DNA of 7,118 bases from Chloroflexota bacterium (GTDB lineage Bacteria > Chloroflexota > Limnocylindria > Limnocylindrales > CSP1-4). The translations under genes were made by a program, and so were the position numbers. Under the pieces are notes generated by a model. The model was not told the origin of the DNA. It did not search any database and saw nothing but the letters and a program-made list of their open reading frames with translations. Position 1 is the stretch's first letter. Each line of letters begins with the position of its first letter. Below are positions 1 through 6,498 of this stretch, piece after piece. The DNA lies in the NCBI GenBank assembly GCA_027346765.1, contig DAIERN010000072.1, forward strand, positions 1 to 7,118, given 5' to 3'.

Positions 1-1894
1 CCTCTCCGTACCGCATGAAGAACACGGGGGCATCCTTAACGAGCAGCTCCTCGGCCTGGTGGTAGAAGGGCAACGCCGCGTCGTAGTTAGCAGCCTGGGC
101 GCCCTGGTTGAGCAGAGCGTCGTAGTCAGGGTTGCAGTAATGCGAGTTGTTGTTGCCAGCGCCGCAGGCGAACAGGTCGCGGTTCTGGTTGTCCGGGTGC
201 GGGAAGTCCGCGCCCCAACCGTTGCGCGCGATGGTGTAGACGTTGCCCGCACGCCGCTCGGTCCGGTAGGTGCCGAAGTCGGTGCAGCGGATGTCCATCT
301 GCTCGCCAGTGAAGCCGAGAGCCGTGCGCCACGCCTGGGCCATGTACAGCACGCGCTGGTCGTGACCAGCGTCGCAGTTGTAGCCGAAGCGCATGGGGCT
401 GAGCATCTTCGCCCAGGCCATGGTGCGCTGGCACGTGTCATCACACGTGTCAGACGCCGGCAGAATGCTGGCCGGATCAGGCTCCGCCACGCCGAGCTCG
501 CCCAGAGCGGTGGCCAGGCTGGCCTGCGCCGCGGCGATATCAAACGGGAACGGAGTGTTGTCGGCCGTGACTGTCGGGAAGCCCGGGATGCCAGGCATCG
601 TCGGGCTGTACGCCGCCACGCCGATACCGGCGAAGGTGACGTTGATCAGCTGGGTCTTGTCGATGGCCTGGGTCAGGGCCTGGCGGAAGGCCAGGTTCTG
701 AGTCGGCGCGCCGCCCTTGATGTTGCCTGCGGAGACCGCATCGTTAGGCGGGCACAGGTCCTTGGTCGGGCAATTCGCGAAGTCCCAGTACTCGATCGAC
801 AGCGTGCTGCTGCGGTTGATCATCGTCTGGTAGTCAGCGGTGTTCAGCACGCGCTGGACGTCGCTGGACGGGACGCCGACTTCGTCGAGGTCACCGCGCT
901 CCCAGGCGGCAACGGCCGCGGCGGGATCGCCACCAATCGAGATTTCAATGCGCTGCAGCTTGGGCTGTTCGCCGTACCAGTTGGGGTTCGGCGTAAGCAC
1001 CATCTTGCTGTTGTGCGTCCACTCGGACAGAACGAACGGGCCCGAGGAAACGATGTCAGAAGCCTCAGCCCAGCTGGTCTCGCTCGCCGGCACGGGCGTA
1101 AGCAGCCACATGGCGGTGATGTCGGCCCAGTAGGACGTCGGGTTGACGAGCTGGAAGATGACCGTGTGATCGTCCGGCGCGGTGACGCCGAGCTGATCGA
1201 GGAGGCCGTTCACCGTTGCATCGTCGAACGTACAAGCCGCAGGATCGGCGTCGCAAGCTGCCACGTCCGTGTAGGGCGCGCGCTTGTCAGTGCTGCAACC
1301 GAAGTCGGCGCCCAGGAGGGCATCGGCACCGGCGATGTAGCACGCCTCATAGCCATAGTCGAAAGCGTTGCGCGGGTCAGCCAGAGCGCGCGCGGCGCGA
1401 ACAATGTCGCCCGCGACGATCGGCGTGCCGTCGCTGTACTTCGCATCAGGGCGGAGGGTGTACGTATAGGTCAGGCCGTCAGGGCTGACGGTCGGCAGGT
1501 CCGTCGCCAGGGACGGGACCAGATTGCCCTGGCCATCGCGATAGAGCAGACCGCGCTGAATGCCGCCGATGATCGAGATCTCGTCTGATCCCGATGCCGC
1601 CTGCGGCCGCAGTGAGCGGACGTCAGTCGAGCAGCAGTAGATGCGGAAGACCTGCTGATCAGGTGGGGCATCGCCGGTTTGGACGGCGGTCGGGGTGGGC
1701 TCGCCGGTCGTTGCGCTTGGAAGCGCGCCGGTACCGGTCGGGCCGGGTGTCTGGGATGCGCTTGACGTGCCGCCCGGCGTTGGCGTCGCTTGGCCGGTTG
1801 GCTGGGTCGTGGGTGTGGTGCCGCCACCACAGGCGACGACCAGCAGAACAAGCAAAGCCGGGAAAGCCAGGCTTCGCCGAGTCCGAAGACTCAT
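1..1894 (-). CDS. Family 5 extracellular solute-binding lipoprotein of a peptide-type ABC transporter (3' end outside window)
   Basis: Reading the minus strand from ATG 1894, the frame stays open for 631 codons to the left edge, so the C-terminus is missing. Residues 1-22 form a lipoprotein signal (Arg-rich start, hydrophobic LLVLLVVAC, lipidated Cys22). Residues 23-80 are a Thr/Pro/Gly/Ser-rich linker holding the domain off the membrane. SBP_bac_5 hallmarks follow: GGIQRGLLYRD near 110, SDGTPIVAGDIVRAARAL at 154-171, NPNWYGE near 303-309, AFRQALTQAIDK at 402-413 and NGWGADFPHPDN from 558. Such proteins capture oligopeptides, dipeptides or other solutes outside the membrane and hand them to Dpp/Opp-type permeases; the ligand cannot be read from sequence. 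At over 631 residues it is longer than usual (about 500-600), partly from the linker. Fourteen cysteines follow Cys22. The start at 1894 is chosen because AGGAGGA lies 9 bases upstream; the in-frame ATG at 1903 directly abuts that site. A consensus promoter lies upstream. Permease genes may follow to the left. Confidence 0.93.
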   Translation of the reverse strand, partial: MSLRTRRSLAFPALLVLLVVACGGGTTPTTQPTGQATPTPGGTSSASQTPGPTGTGALPSATTGEPTPTAVQTGDAPPDQQVFRIYCCSTDVRSLRPQAASGSDEISIIGGIQRGLLYRDGQGNLVPSLATDLPTVSPDGLTYTYTLRPDAKYSDGTPIVAGDIVRAARALADPRNAFDYGYEACYIAGADALLGADFGCSTDKRAPYTDVAACDADPAACTFDDATVNGLLDQLGVTAPDDHTVIFQLVNPTSYWADITAMWLLTPVPASETSWAEASDIVSSGPFVLSEWTHNSKMVLTPNPNWYGEQPKLQRIEISIGGDPAAAVAAWERGDLDEVGVPSSDVQRVLNTADYQTMINRSSTLSIEYWDFANCPTKDLCPPNDAVSAGNIKGGAPTQNLAFRQALTQAIDKTQLINVTFAGIGVAAYSPTMPGIPGFPTVTADNTPFPFDIAAAQASLATALGELGVAEPDPASILPASDTCDDTCQRTMAWAKMLSPMRFGYNCDAGHDQRVLYMAQAWRTALGFTGEQMDIRCTDFGTYRTERRAGNVYTIARNGWGADFPHPDNQNRDLFACGAGNNNSHYCNPDYDALLNQGAQAANYDAALPFYHQAEELLVKDAPVFFMRYGE

Positions 1895-1903
1895 CGGCGT
1901 CAT

Positions 1904-1910
1904 TCCTCCT
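1904..1910 (-). promoter_or_regulatory. Ribosome binding site of the solute-binding protein gene
   Basis: The minus strand reads AGGAGGA, a near-perfect Shine-Dalgarno sequence. It touches the ATG at 1903 with no spacer but is 9 bases from the in-frame ATG at 1894, so it decides the start in favour of 1894. Confidence 0.85.
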
Positions 1911-1974
1911 CTTTTGCGAATCCGGACCGCCGTTTTCGACGGCCTCTATCGCGTTGACTGCTCCACCGGCGCCT

Positions 1975-1998
1975 GCGTAAGCGCGCATGCGCGTACGT
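1975..1998. repeat. Perfect 12-base palindrome with flanking arms in the leader of the binding-protein gene
   Basis: CGCGCATGCGCG at 1982-1993 is its own reverse complement. Outside it, CGTA (1976-1979) pairs with TACG (1994-1997), with a two-base AG bulge on one side and a possible G-T pair beyond. It lies about 20-40 bases downstream of the predicted transcription start. It could be a repressor operator or an RNA hairpin in the leader. No T-run follows on either strand, so it does not look like an intrinsic terminator. Its function is inference only. Confidence 0.5.
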
Positions 1999-2023
1999 CT
2001 CCCAACGCCAATAGGGCGCGTCG

Positions 2024-2054
2024 ATTATAGGTCGGGCCGAAATCGCGCTGTCAA
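2024..2054 (-). promoter_or_regulatory. Consensus sigma-70-type promoter for the solute-binding protein gene
   Basis: On the minus strand a perfect -35 TTGACA (2054-2049) and a perfect -10 TATAAT (2029-2024) are separated by 19 bases, slightly longer than the ideal 17. Transcription would start around 2015-2018, giving a leader of roughly 120 bases before ATG 1894. The -35 lies 31 bases after the gcvPB stop. This suggests the binding-protein gene is transcribed independently of the glycine cleavage operon. The 191-base spacer otherwise holds the palindrome at 1975-1998, a short GCCGT/ACGGC inverted repeat near 1930-1944 and the ribosome binding site. Confidence 0.75.
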
Positions 2055-2071
2055 CAAGTTGCGCGTTCTTA

Positions 2072-2095
2072 AGTTACTGCGGGAGTCACTGCGGG
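2072..2095. repeat. 12-base tandem repeat across the gcvPB stop codon
   Basis: The plus strand reads AGTTACTGCGGG then AGTCACTGCGGG, two adjacent 12-base units differing at one base. On the coding strand the gcvPB ending CCG CAG TGA is followed in frame by CTC CCG CAG TAA, so the duplication places a second in-frame stop four codons after the first. Confidence 0.6.
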
Positions 2096-3636
2096 CAGGG
2101 TGCCTGGGCGCCGGTCATGGGCCGCCAGCGCAGATCGGGCTGGCGCGCGGCGGTGGCCTCATCGAGCCGGCGCACCGGCGAGTCGTGCGGCGCCGACTTG
2201 AGCAGCTCCGGGTCGGAGTGCGCCTCTGCCGCGATCTCGATCAGCGCGTCGGCAAATGCGTCGAGCGTCTCGACCGATTCAGTCTCGGTCGGCTCGACCA
2301 GCATGCACTCCTCCACCGTGAGCGGGAAATAGATCGTGGGTGGATGGAAGCCCTTGTCGATGATGCGCTTGGCGATGTCGAGCATGCGCACGCCGGTCTG
2401 CGCCTTGAGGCGCGCGGCGCTGGCCACGAACTCGTGCTTGCTGACCTGGGCAAAGGGCATGTCATAGGTGTCGGCCAGGCGGTGGCGCAGGTAGTTCGCG
2501 GCCAGGACCGCGTCCTCGCTGACCTGTTCCAGCCCTGCCCCGCCGTGGGCAAGCATGTAGGCATAGGCGCGAACGAGCACGCCGGCGCTGCCCTGGTAGG
2601 AGCGGACGCGGCCAATGGAGGTGGGCCGCTCCCCGCGGTGCTCGAGGCGGAACGAGTCGCCCTCGCGCTGCACGCGCGGCCACGGCAGGTACGGCAGCAG
2701 CTTGTCGTTGACCGCGACCGGTCCGGCGCCCGGGCCACCGCCGCCGTGCGGTGTCGAGAACGTCTTGTGGGTGTTGAAGTGCATGACGTCGAAACCGGCC
2801 GCCCCGGGCCGGAACTTGCCCAGGACCGCGTTCATGTTGGCGCCGTCCATGTAGGCCAGCGCGCCCGCGCCGTGGACCGCGTCGAGCAGCTCCACGATCT
2901 GGCGCTCGAACAGGCCCAGGGTCGAGGGATTGGTCAGCATCACCGCCGCCGTCTGCGGACCAAGCGCGGCGCGCAGCGCGGCGAGGTCAACCTGGCCCTC
3001 CGCGGTCGACTTCACGGTGACCGTCTTGAAGCCGGCCATGGAGGCCGTCGCGGGATTGGTGCCGTGCGAGGAATCGGGCACGATCACCTCGTTACGAGCG
3101 TGATCGCCGCGCGCCCGGTGATAGGCGCGGATCATCAGGATGCCGGTCAGCTCGCCATGCGCGCCGGCGGCCGGCTGGAGGGTGACCGCCTTCATGCCGC
3201 TGATCGCCATGAGCCACTGCTCCAGGTCCCACATCAGCTCGAGCGTGCCCTGCGCCGCCGCGCTTGGCGCGAGCGGGTGGAGTGCCGCGAAACCTGGCAG
3301 CCGCGCGGCCCACTCGTTGATCTTGGGGTTGTACTTCATCGTGCACGAGCCCAGCGGGTAGAAGCCGGTGTCAACGCTGTAGTTGAGTTGCGACAGGTTT
3401 ACGAAGTGGCGGATGACCTCGGGCTCGTTCAGCTCGGGCAGGGCGAGCGGCGCGGCGCGGCGCTGATCGGACGGGATGCGCGTCAGCGCGTCGGCCGGCG
3501 GGTGCGGCACCTTGGTCGTCGCGCGGCCCGGCCGCGAGAGCTCATCGAGCGTTGGCTGCAGCCCAGGCCCGACCACGTGGCGCGGACCGAGTACTTCCAC
3601 TGCCTGCGTTTCTGGGCGGTCGATCGTGGCGGTCAC
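2086..3636 (-). CDS. gcvPB: Glycine dehydrogenase (decarboxylating) subunit 2, PLP-binding half of the P-protein
   Basis: GcvPB is the pyridoxal-phosphate-binding half of cytoplasmic glycine decarboxylase. With GcvPA it forms a Schiff base with glycine, releases CO2 and passes the aminomethyl group to lipoyl-GcvH. The 516 residues, GTG start to TGA stop, show family signatures: LNYSVDTGFYPLGSCTMKYN at 84-103, DSSHGTNPATASM at 188-200, AYMDGANMNAVLGKFRPG at 261-278 and the PLP lysine in HFNTHKTFSTPHGGGGPG (Lys291). The C-terminus has the usual PVRRLDEATAARQPDLRWRP. Length is a little above the typical 475-490, mostly from an N-terminal extension. The GTG start overlaps the gcvPA stop by 4 bases (GTGA), with GAGGTGG 4 bases upstream, pointing to coupled translation and equal subunit amounts. 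Residues expected for activity appear intact. No clear hairpin plus T-run terminator follows the stop. Confidence 0.97.
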   Translation of the reverse strand: MTATIDRPETQAVEVLGPRHVVGPGLQPTLDELSRPGRATTKVPHPPADALTRIPSDQRRAAPLALPELNEPEVIRHFVNLSQLNYSVDTGFYPLGSCTMKYNPKINEWAARLPGFAALHPLAPSAAAQGTLELMWDLEQWLMAISGMKAVTLQPAAGAHGELTGILMIRAYHRARGDHARNEVIVPDSSHGTNPATASMAGFKTVTVKSTAEGQVDLAALRAALGPQTAAVMLTNPSTLGLFERQIVELLDAVHGAGALAYMDGANMNAVLGKFRPGAAGFDVMHFNTHKTFSTPHGGGGPGAGPVAVNDKLLPYLPWPRVQREGDSFRLEHRGERPTSIGRVRSYQGSAGVLVRAYAYMLAHGGAGLEQVSEDAVLAANYLRHRLADTYDMPFAQVSKHEFVASAARLKAQTGVRMLDIAKRIIDKGFHPPTIYFPLTVEECMLVEPTETESVETLDAFADALIEIAAEAHSDPELLKSAPHDSPVRRLDEATAARQPDLRWRPMTGAQAPCPQ

Positions 3637-4991
3637 GCGACCACCTCGCGCAGCGCGCTCGCGAAGCGGGTGATGTCATCACTGGTCGTGACCTCGGTCG
3701 CGCACACCAGCAGCGCGTCTGCCAGCGCCGGATCATCGGGATACCAGTCGGCCAACGGCAGGCCAGCGAGGACGCCCTTGTCGAGCAGCGCGGCGTGGAC
3801 CGTCCGCGCGTCAGGTACGCGCACCGCGAACTCATTGAGGTACGCGCCAGTGTGGATGCGCGGCGCACCGGCGGCGCCCAGCGCCTGCTCCAGCTCATAC
3901 GCCCGGGCGGCGCCACCTGCCGCGACATCGCGCAGGCCGTGCGGGCCGAGCGTCGCCACGTAAACCGTCGCCGCGAGGGCGCACAGCGCCTGGTTGGTGC
4001 AGATGTTGCTGGCCGCCTTGTCGCGCCTGATGTCCTGTTCGCGCGCGCGGAGTGTCATCACGAACGCGCGCCGGCCATCGAGATCGGTCGTCCGGCCGAC
4101 CAGCCGACCCGGCACCTGGCGAACCAGGTCCGACCGAGCCGCCAGCAGCCCCAGATACGGACCGCCGTACTGCAGGCTTATGCCCAGTGGCTGGCCCTCG
4201 CCCACCGCGATGTCGGCACCGTAGTCACCTGGCGCGGCCAGCACCGCGAGCGAGACGGGTTCGACGACAGCAACGAACAGCGCGCCGGCGGCGTGCGCCA
4301 GCCGCGCCGCGTCGACCATGGGCTCGAGGATGCCGAAGGCATTGGGCTGGCCCATGAGCACGCCCGCGACCGGGTGGTCGGCATCGGCCAGCGCCTGCTC
4401 CAGGGCGGCCAGGTCGGTCGTGCCTTCCAGGGTGGTCGGCAGCTCTTCGAGCGCCAGGGTGCCGCCCTCGAAATAGGTCCGCGTCGTGTCGACGAAGTGG
4501 CGATGGACCGCGCGGCTGACAAGGACGCGCTCGCGCCTGGTATGGCGCACGGTCATCAAGGCCGCCTCTGCCGTGGCCGCGCCGCCGTCGTAGTGCGACG
4601 CCGAAACGACGTCGAGCCCGGTCAGCTGGGCGATCAGCGACTGGTATTCGTAGATCGTCTGGAGCGTGCCCTGGCTGATCTCCGGCTGGTACGGCGTGTA
4701 GGCGGTGTAGAACTCGCCGCGCGAAAGGATCTGATCGACGGTTGCCGGGATGTGGTGGCGATACGCGCCGGCGCCAAGAAAGCTCGTCAGGCCAACCTGG
4801 TTGCGCGCCGCGAGGGTCTCCAGCTTGCGGGCGAGGGACAGCTCGTCGAGCCCGTCGGGCAGGTCGAGCCCGTTCGCGCGGACTGCGGCGGGAATGTCCG
4901 CGAACAGACCGTCGATCGAATCGAGGCCAAGGGCGGTGAGCATCCGCTCGCGATCGCCCGCGGTGTTAGGTCCGTACCCGAAGCTGCTCAT
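3633..4991 (-). CDS. gcvPA: Glycine dehydrogenase (decarboxylating) subunit 1, N-terminal half of the split P-protein
   Basis: GcvPA is the non-PLP-lysine half of the split P-protein and is needed with GcvPB for glycine decarboxylation. The 452-residue product has normal length (about 440-450) and the conserved blocks in order: FLGAGAYRHHIP at 71-82, FYTAYTPYQPEISQGTLQ at 94-111, YDGGAATAEAALM at 134-146, GEGQPLGISLQYGGPYLG at 264-281, RQVPGRLVGRTTDLDGRRAF at 291-310 and REQDIRRDKAASNICTNQAL at 317-336. It starts at ATG 4991, 20 bases after the gcvH stop. No good Shine-Dalgarno sequence is seen in that gap, unlike the other gcv genes, so initiation may be weaker or depend on reading from gcvH. 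Its TGA stop overlaps the GTG of gcvPB. No frameshift or missing block is seen. Confidence 0.97.
   Translation of the reverse strand: MSSFGYGPNTAGDRERMLTALGLDSIDGLFADIPAAVRANGLDLPDGLDELSLARKLETLAARNQVGLTSFLGAGAYRHHIPATVDQILSRGEFYTAYTPYQPEISQGTLQTIYEYQSLIAQLTGLDVVSASHYDGGAATAEAALMTVRHTRRERVLVSRAVHRHFVDTTRTYFEGGTLALEELPTTLEGTTDLAALEQALADADHPVAGVLMGQPNAFGILEPMVDAARLAHAAGALFVAVVEPVSLAVLAAPGDYGADIAVGEGQPLGISLQYGGPYLGLLAARSDLVRQVPGRLVGRTTDLDGRRAFVMTLRAREQDIRRDKAASNICTNQALCALAATVYVATLGPHGLRDVAAGGAARAYELEQALGAAGAPRIHTGAYLNEFAVRVPDARTVHAALLDKGVLAGLPLADWYPDDPALADALLVCATEVTTSDDITRFASALREVVA
3641..3647 (-). promoter_or_regulatory. Ribosome binding site of gcvPB inside the end of gcvPA
   Basis: The minus strand reads GAGGTGG 4 bases before the GTG at 3636. 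It supports that GTG as the start and the 4-base overlap with gcvPA. Confidence 0.65.
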
Positions 4992-5011
4992 ATGTATCTA
5001 AAGGCGCTGGC

Positions 5012-5398
5012 TCAGGCGGCCTCGATCAGCGCCTTGTAAGCGGCCGCATCCATGAGCCCGTCCGTGCCGCCGGCGCCGGTCGCGAGCTTGATGCGGATCA
5101 TCCAACCCTCGCCGTACGGGTCGCTGTTGACGAGTTCAGGCTTGTCGTGCAGCGCCTCGTTGACGGCGATGATCTCGCCTGCCGCGGGCGAGTACAGATC
5201 CGACGCGGTCTTGACCGATTCGATCACGCCGAAAGACTGCGCTGGCTCGAAGTGCGCTCCCACCGCCGGCATCTCGACGAAGACGATGTCGCCCAGCTCT
5301 GTCGCGGCGTACGCGGTGATGCCGACGACCGCCTCATCGCCTTCGACGCGCAGCCACTCGTGGTCCTGGGTATAGAGGAGTCCGTCGGGTACCTGCAC
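5012..5398 (-). CDS. gcvH: Glycine cleavage system H protein (lipoyl carrier)
   Basis: GcvH is the small soluble carrier whose lipoyl-lysine arm shuttles the aminomethyl intermediate from P-protein to T-protein and is then re-oxidised by dihydrolipoyl dehydrogenase. The product has 128 residues, the usual size. It opens with the typical YTQDHEWL (9-16), followed by VGITAYAATELGDIVFVEMP (25-44). The lipoylation motif is FGVIESVKTASDLYSPAAGE, with Lys63 as the modified residue. The C-terminal half holds the NSDPYGEGWMIRIKL block. It starts at a GTG only 5 bases after the gcvT stop; GGAG at 5408-5411, inside the end of gcvT, is 9 bases upstream of that GTG. The lipoylation enzymes and the L-protein it needs are not encoded in this window. 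Confidence 0.97.
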   Translation of the reverse strand: MQVPDGLLYTQDHEWLRVEGDEAVVGITAYAATELGDIVFVEMPAVGAHFEPAQSFGVIESVKTASDLYSPAAGEIIAVNEALHDKPELVNSDPYGEGWMIRIKLATGAGGTDGLMDAAAYKALIEAA

Positions 5399-5403
5399 GC
5401 TGC

Positions 5404-6498
5404 TTAGCTCCGCTTGTAGAAGGGCAATGGGACGACTTCGGCTTCTGCCTGAGTCGTGCGGACGGTGACTTCAACCATGGTACCCACAGTCGCATCGGCG
5501 GGCGGGAGGTAGCCCATGGCGATGGGCACGCCCAGCGTTGGCGAGGGCGCGCCACTGGTGACCACGCCGGTCGCTCCCGGGTCGTTGGGCACGGACAAGG
5601 GATAGCCGTGGCGGGCAATGGAGCGGCCGCGCATCTGGAGTCCCACGAGCATCTTGGCCGGGCCGCTGGCGGCGACCTTCTCGAGCGCCGCGCGGCCGAC
5701 GAAGTCGTTCGGCTTGTCAAGTTTCACGACCCGACCAAGGCCCGCCTCGTAGGGATTTGTCTCGCGGTCCAGCTCATTGCCGTAGAGCGGCATGCCCGCC
5801 TCCAGCCGCAGCGTGTCGCGCGCGCCCAGGCCGCACGGCATGATGCCGAACGGCTCGCCGGCCTTGAGCAGCGCGTCCCAAATGGGAGCGGCGAGGTCCC
5901 AGTCGACGAACAGCTCGAAGCCGTCCTCGCCGGTGTAGCCGGTGCGGGCGAGCAGCGCGGGCTGGCCGCAGGCGTGGCCGGCGGCGATGGCGTAGTACTT
6001 GAGCGACGCGAGATCCACGTCGGTCAGCGGCTGGAGGAGCTGCGCGGCTTTTGGTCCCTGGACCGCAACCAGGCTCGTGCGCAGCGACGCATCATCAAGG
6101 GCCGCATCGTGACCCTGCAGCCGCTCGCCCAGGGCGGCCGCGACCACTTCGCGGTTGGACGCGTTGGGCACAACCATGAAGCGCTCCGGGGCCACGCGGT
6201 ACACGATGAGGTCGTCGATGATCCCGCCGTCGTCGGCGCAGATCATCGAGTAGTGGGCGCGACCTTCAGCGAGGCGGGTGGGATCGCTGACGACAGAGGC
6301 TGCAAGGCCGGTGCCTGCGCCCGCGCCGCTGACCCAGACCTCGCCCATGTGCGACAGGTCGAACAGGCCGACCCGCTCGCGCACCGCCTTGTGCTCCTCG
6401 AGGATGCCCGAGTACGACACCGGCATCTCCCAACCGGCGAAGTCGATCAGCCGCGCGCCCAGCTCACGGTGGCGCTCGACCAGCGCGGTCTGGCGCAT
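5404..6498 (-). CDS. gcvT: Glycine cleavage system T protein (aminomethyltransferase)
   Basis: GcvT takes the aminomethyl-lipoyl group of GcvH, releases ammonia and makes 5,10-methylenetetrahydrofolate in the cytoplasm. The 364-residue product has normal length. It shows the N-terminal folate-binding domain with DFAGWEMPVSYSG (19-31) and GLFDLSHMGEV (44-54), YSMICADDGGIIDDLIVYRV near 83-102 with the conserved Asp pair at about 95-96, VQGPKA near 146-151, TGYTGEDGFELFV near 186-198, and GLGARDTLRLEAGMPLYGNE near 223-242. A C-terminal GCV_T_C barrel follows (GRSIARHGYPL, TSGAPSPTLG, AMGYLPP). The ATG at 6498 shares one base with the Nudix stop (TGATG). A GTG directly before it (6501) is an alternative start that adds one residue. 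GGGG a few bases upstream may serve as a weak ribosome site. gcvT is the first gene of the T-H-PA-PB run. Confidence 0.97.
   Translation of the reverse strand: MRQTALVERHRELGARLIDFAGWEMPVSYSGILEEHKAVRERVGLFDLSHMGEVWVSGAGAGTGLAASVVSDPTRLAEGRAHYSMICADDGGIIDDLIVYRVAPERFMVVPNASNREVVAAALGERLQGHDAALDDASLRTSLVAVQGPKAAQLLQPLTDVDLASLKYYAIAAGHACGQPALLARTGYTGEDGFELFVDWDLAAPIWDALLKAGEPFGIMPCGLGARDTLRLEAGMPLYGNELDRETNPYEAGLGRVVKLDKPNDFVGRAALEKVAASGPAKMLVGLQMRGRSIARHGYPLSVPNDPGATGVVTSGAPSPTLGVPIAMGYLPPADATVGTMVEVTVRTTQAEAEVVPLPFYKRS
5408..5411 (-). promoter_or_regulatory. Ribosome binding site of gcvH within gcvT
   Basis: The minus strand reads GGAG, 9 bases before the GTG at 5398, overlapping the last codons of gcvT. 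No in-frame ATG offers a better start, so this site supports the GTG. Confidence 0.55.

Noticed and set aside
1874..1894. Twin-arginine (Tat) signal in the lipoprotein leader (TRRSLAF)
   Set aside because: The motif is only a partial match, and the short, strongly hydrophobic stretch ending in VVAC fits an ordinary Sec lipoprotein signal.
1892..1903. ATG 1903 as the start of the solute-binding gene
   Set aside because: It directly abuts the AGGAGGA ribosome site. The in-frame ATG at 1894 has ideal 9-base spacing and gives a normal lipoprotein signal.
1659..1988. Small minus-strand frame starting at 1988 and overlapping the 5' part of the lipoprotein gene
   Set aside because: It is out of frame with the lipoprotein gene, whose signal peptide, ribosome site and family motifs are clear. 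Its product has no recognisable features.
1930..2016. Possible glycine riboswitch in the leader of the solute-binding gene (GGGAGA, a hairpin, then GGCGCCGGTGGAGCAG on the minus strand)
   Set aside because: The layout loosely recalls a glycine aptamer, but the conserved CCGAAGGaGCAA core is altered and there is no CTCTCAGG segment to close the main stem. A covariance-model search for the glycine riboswitch (RF00504) would settle it.
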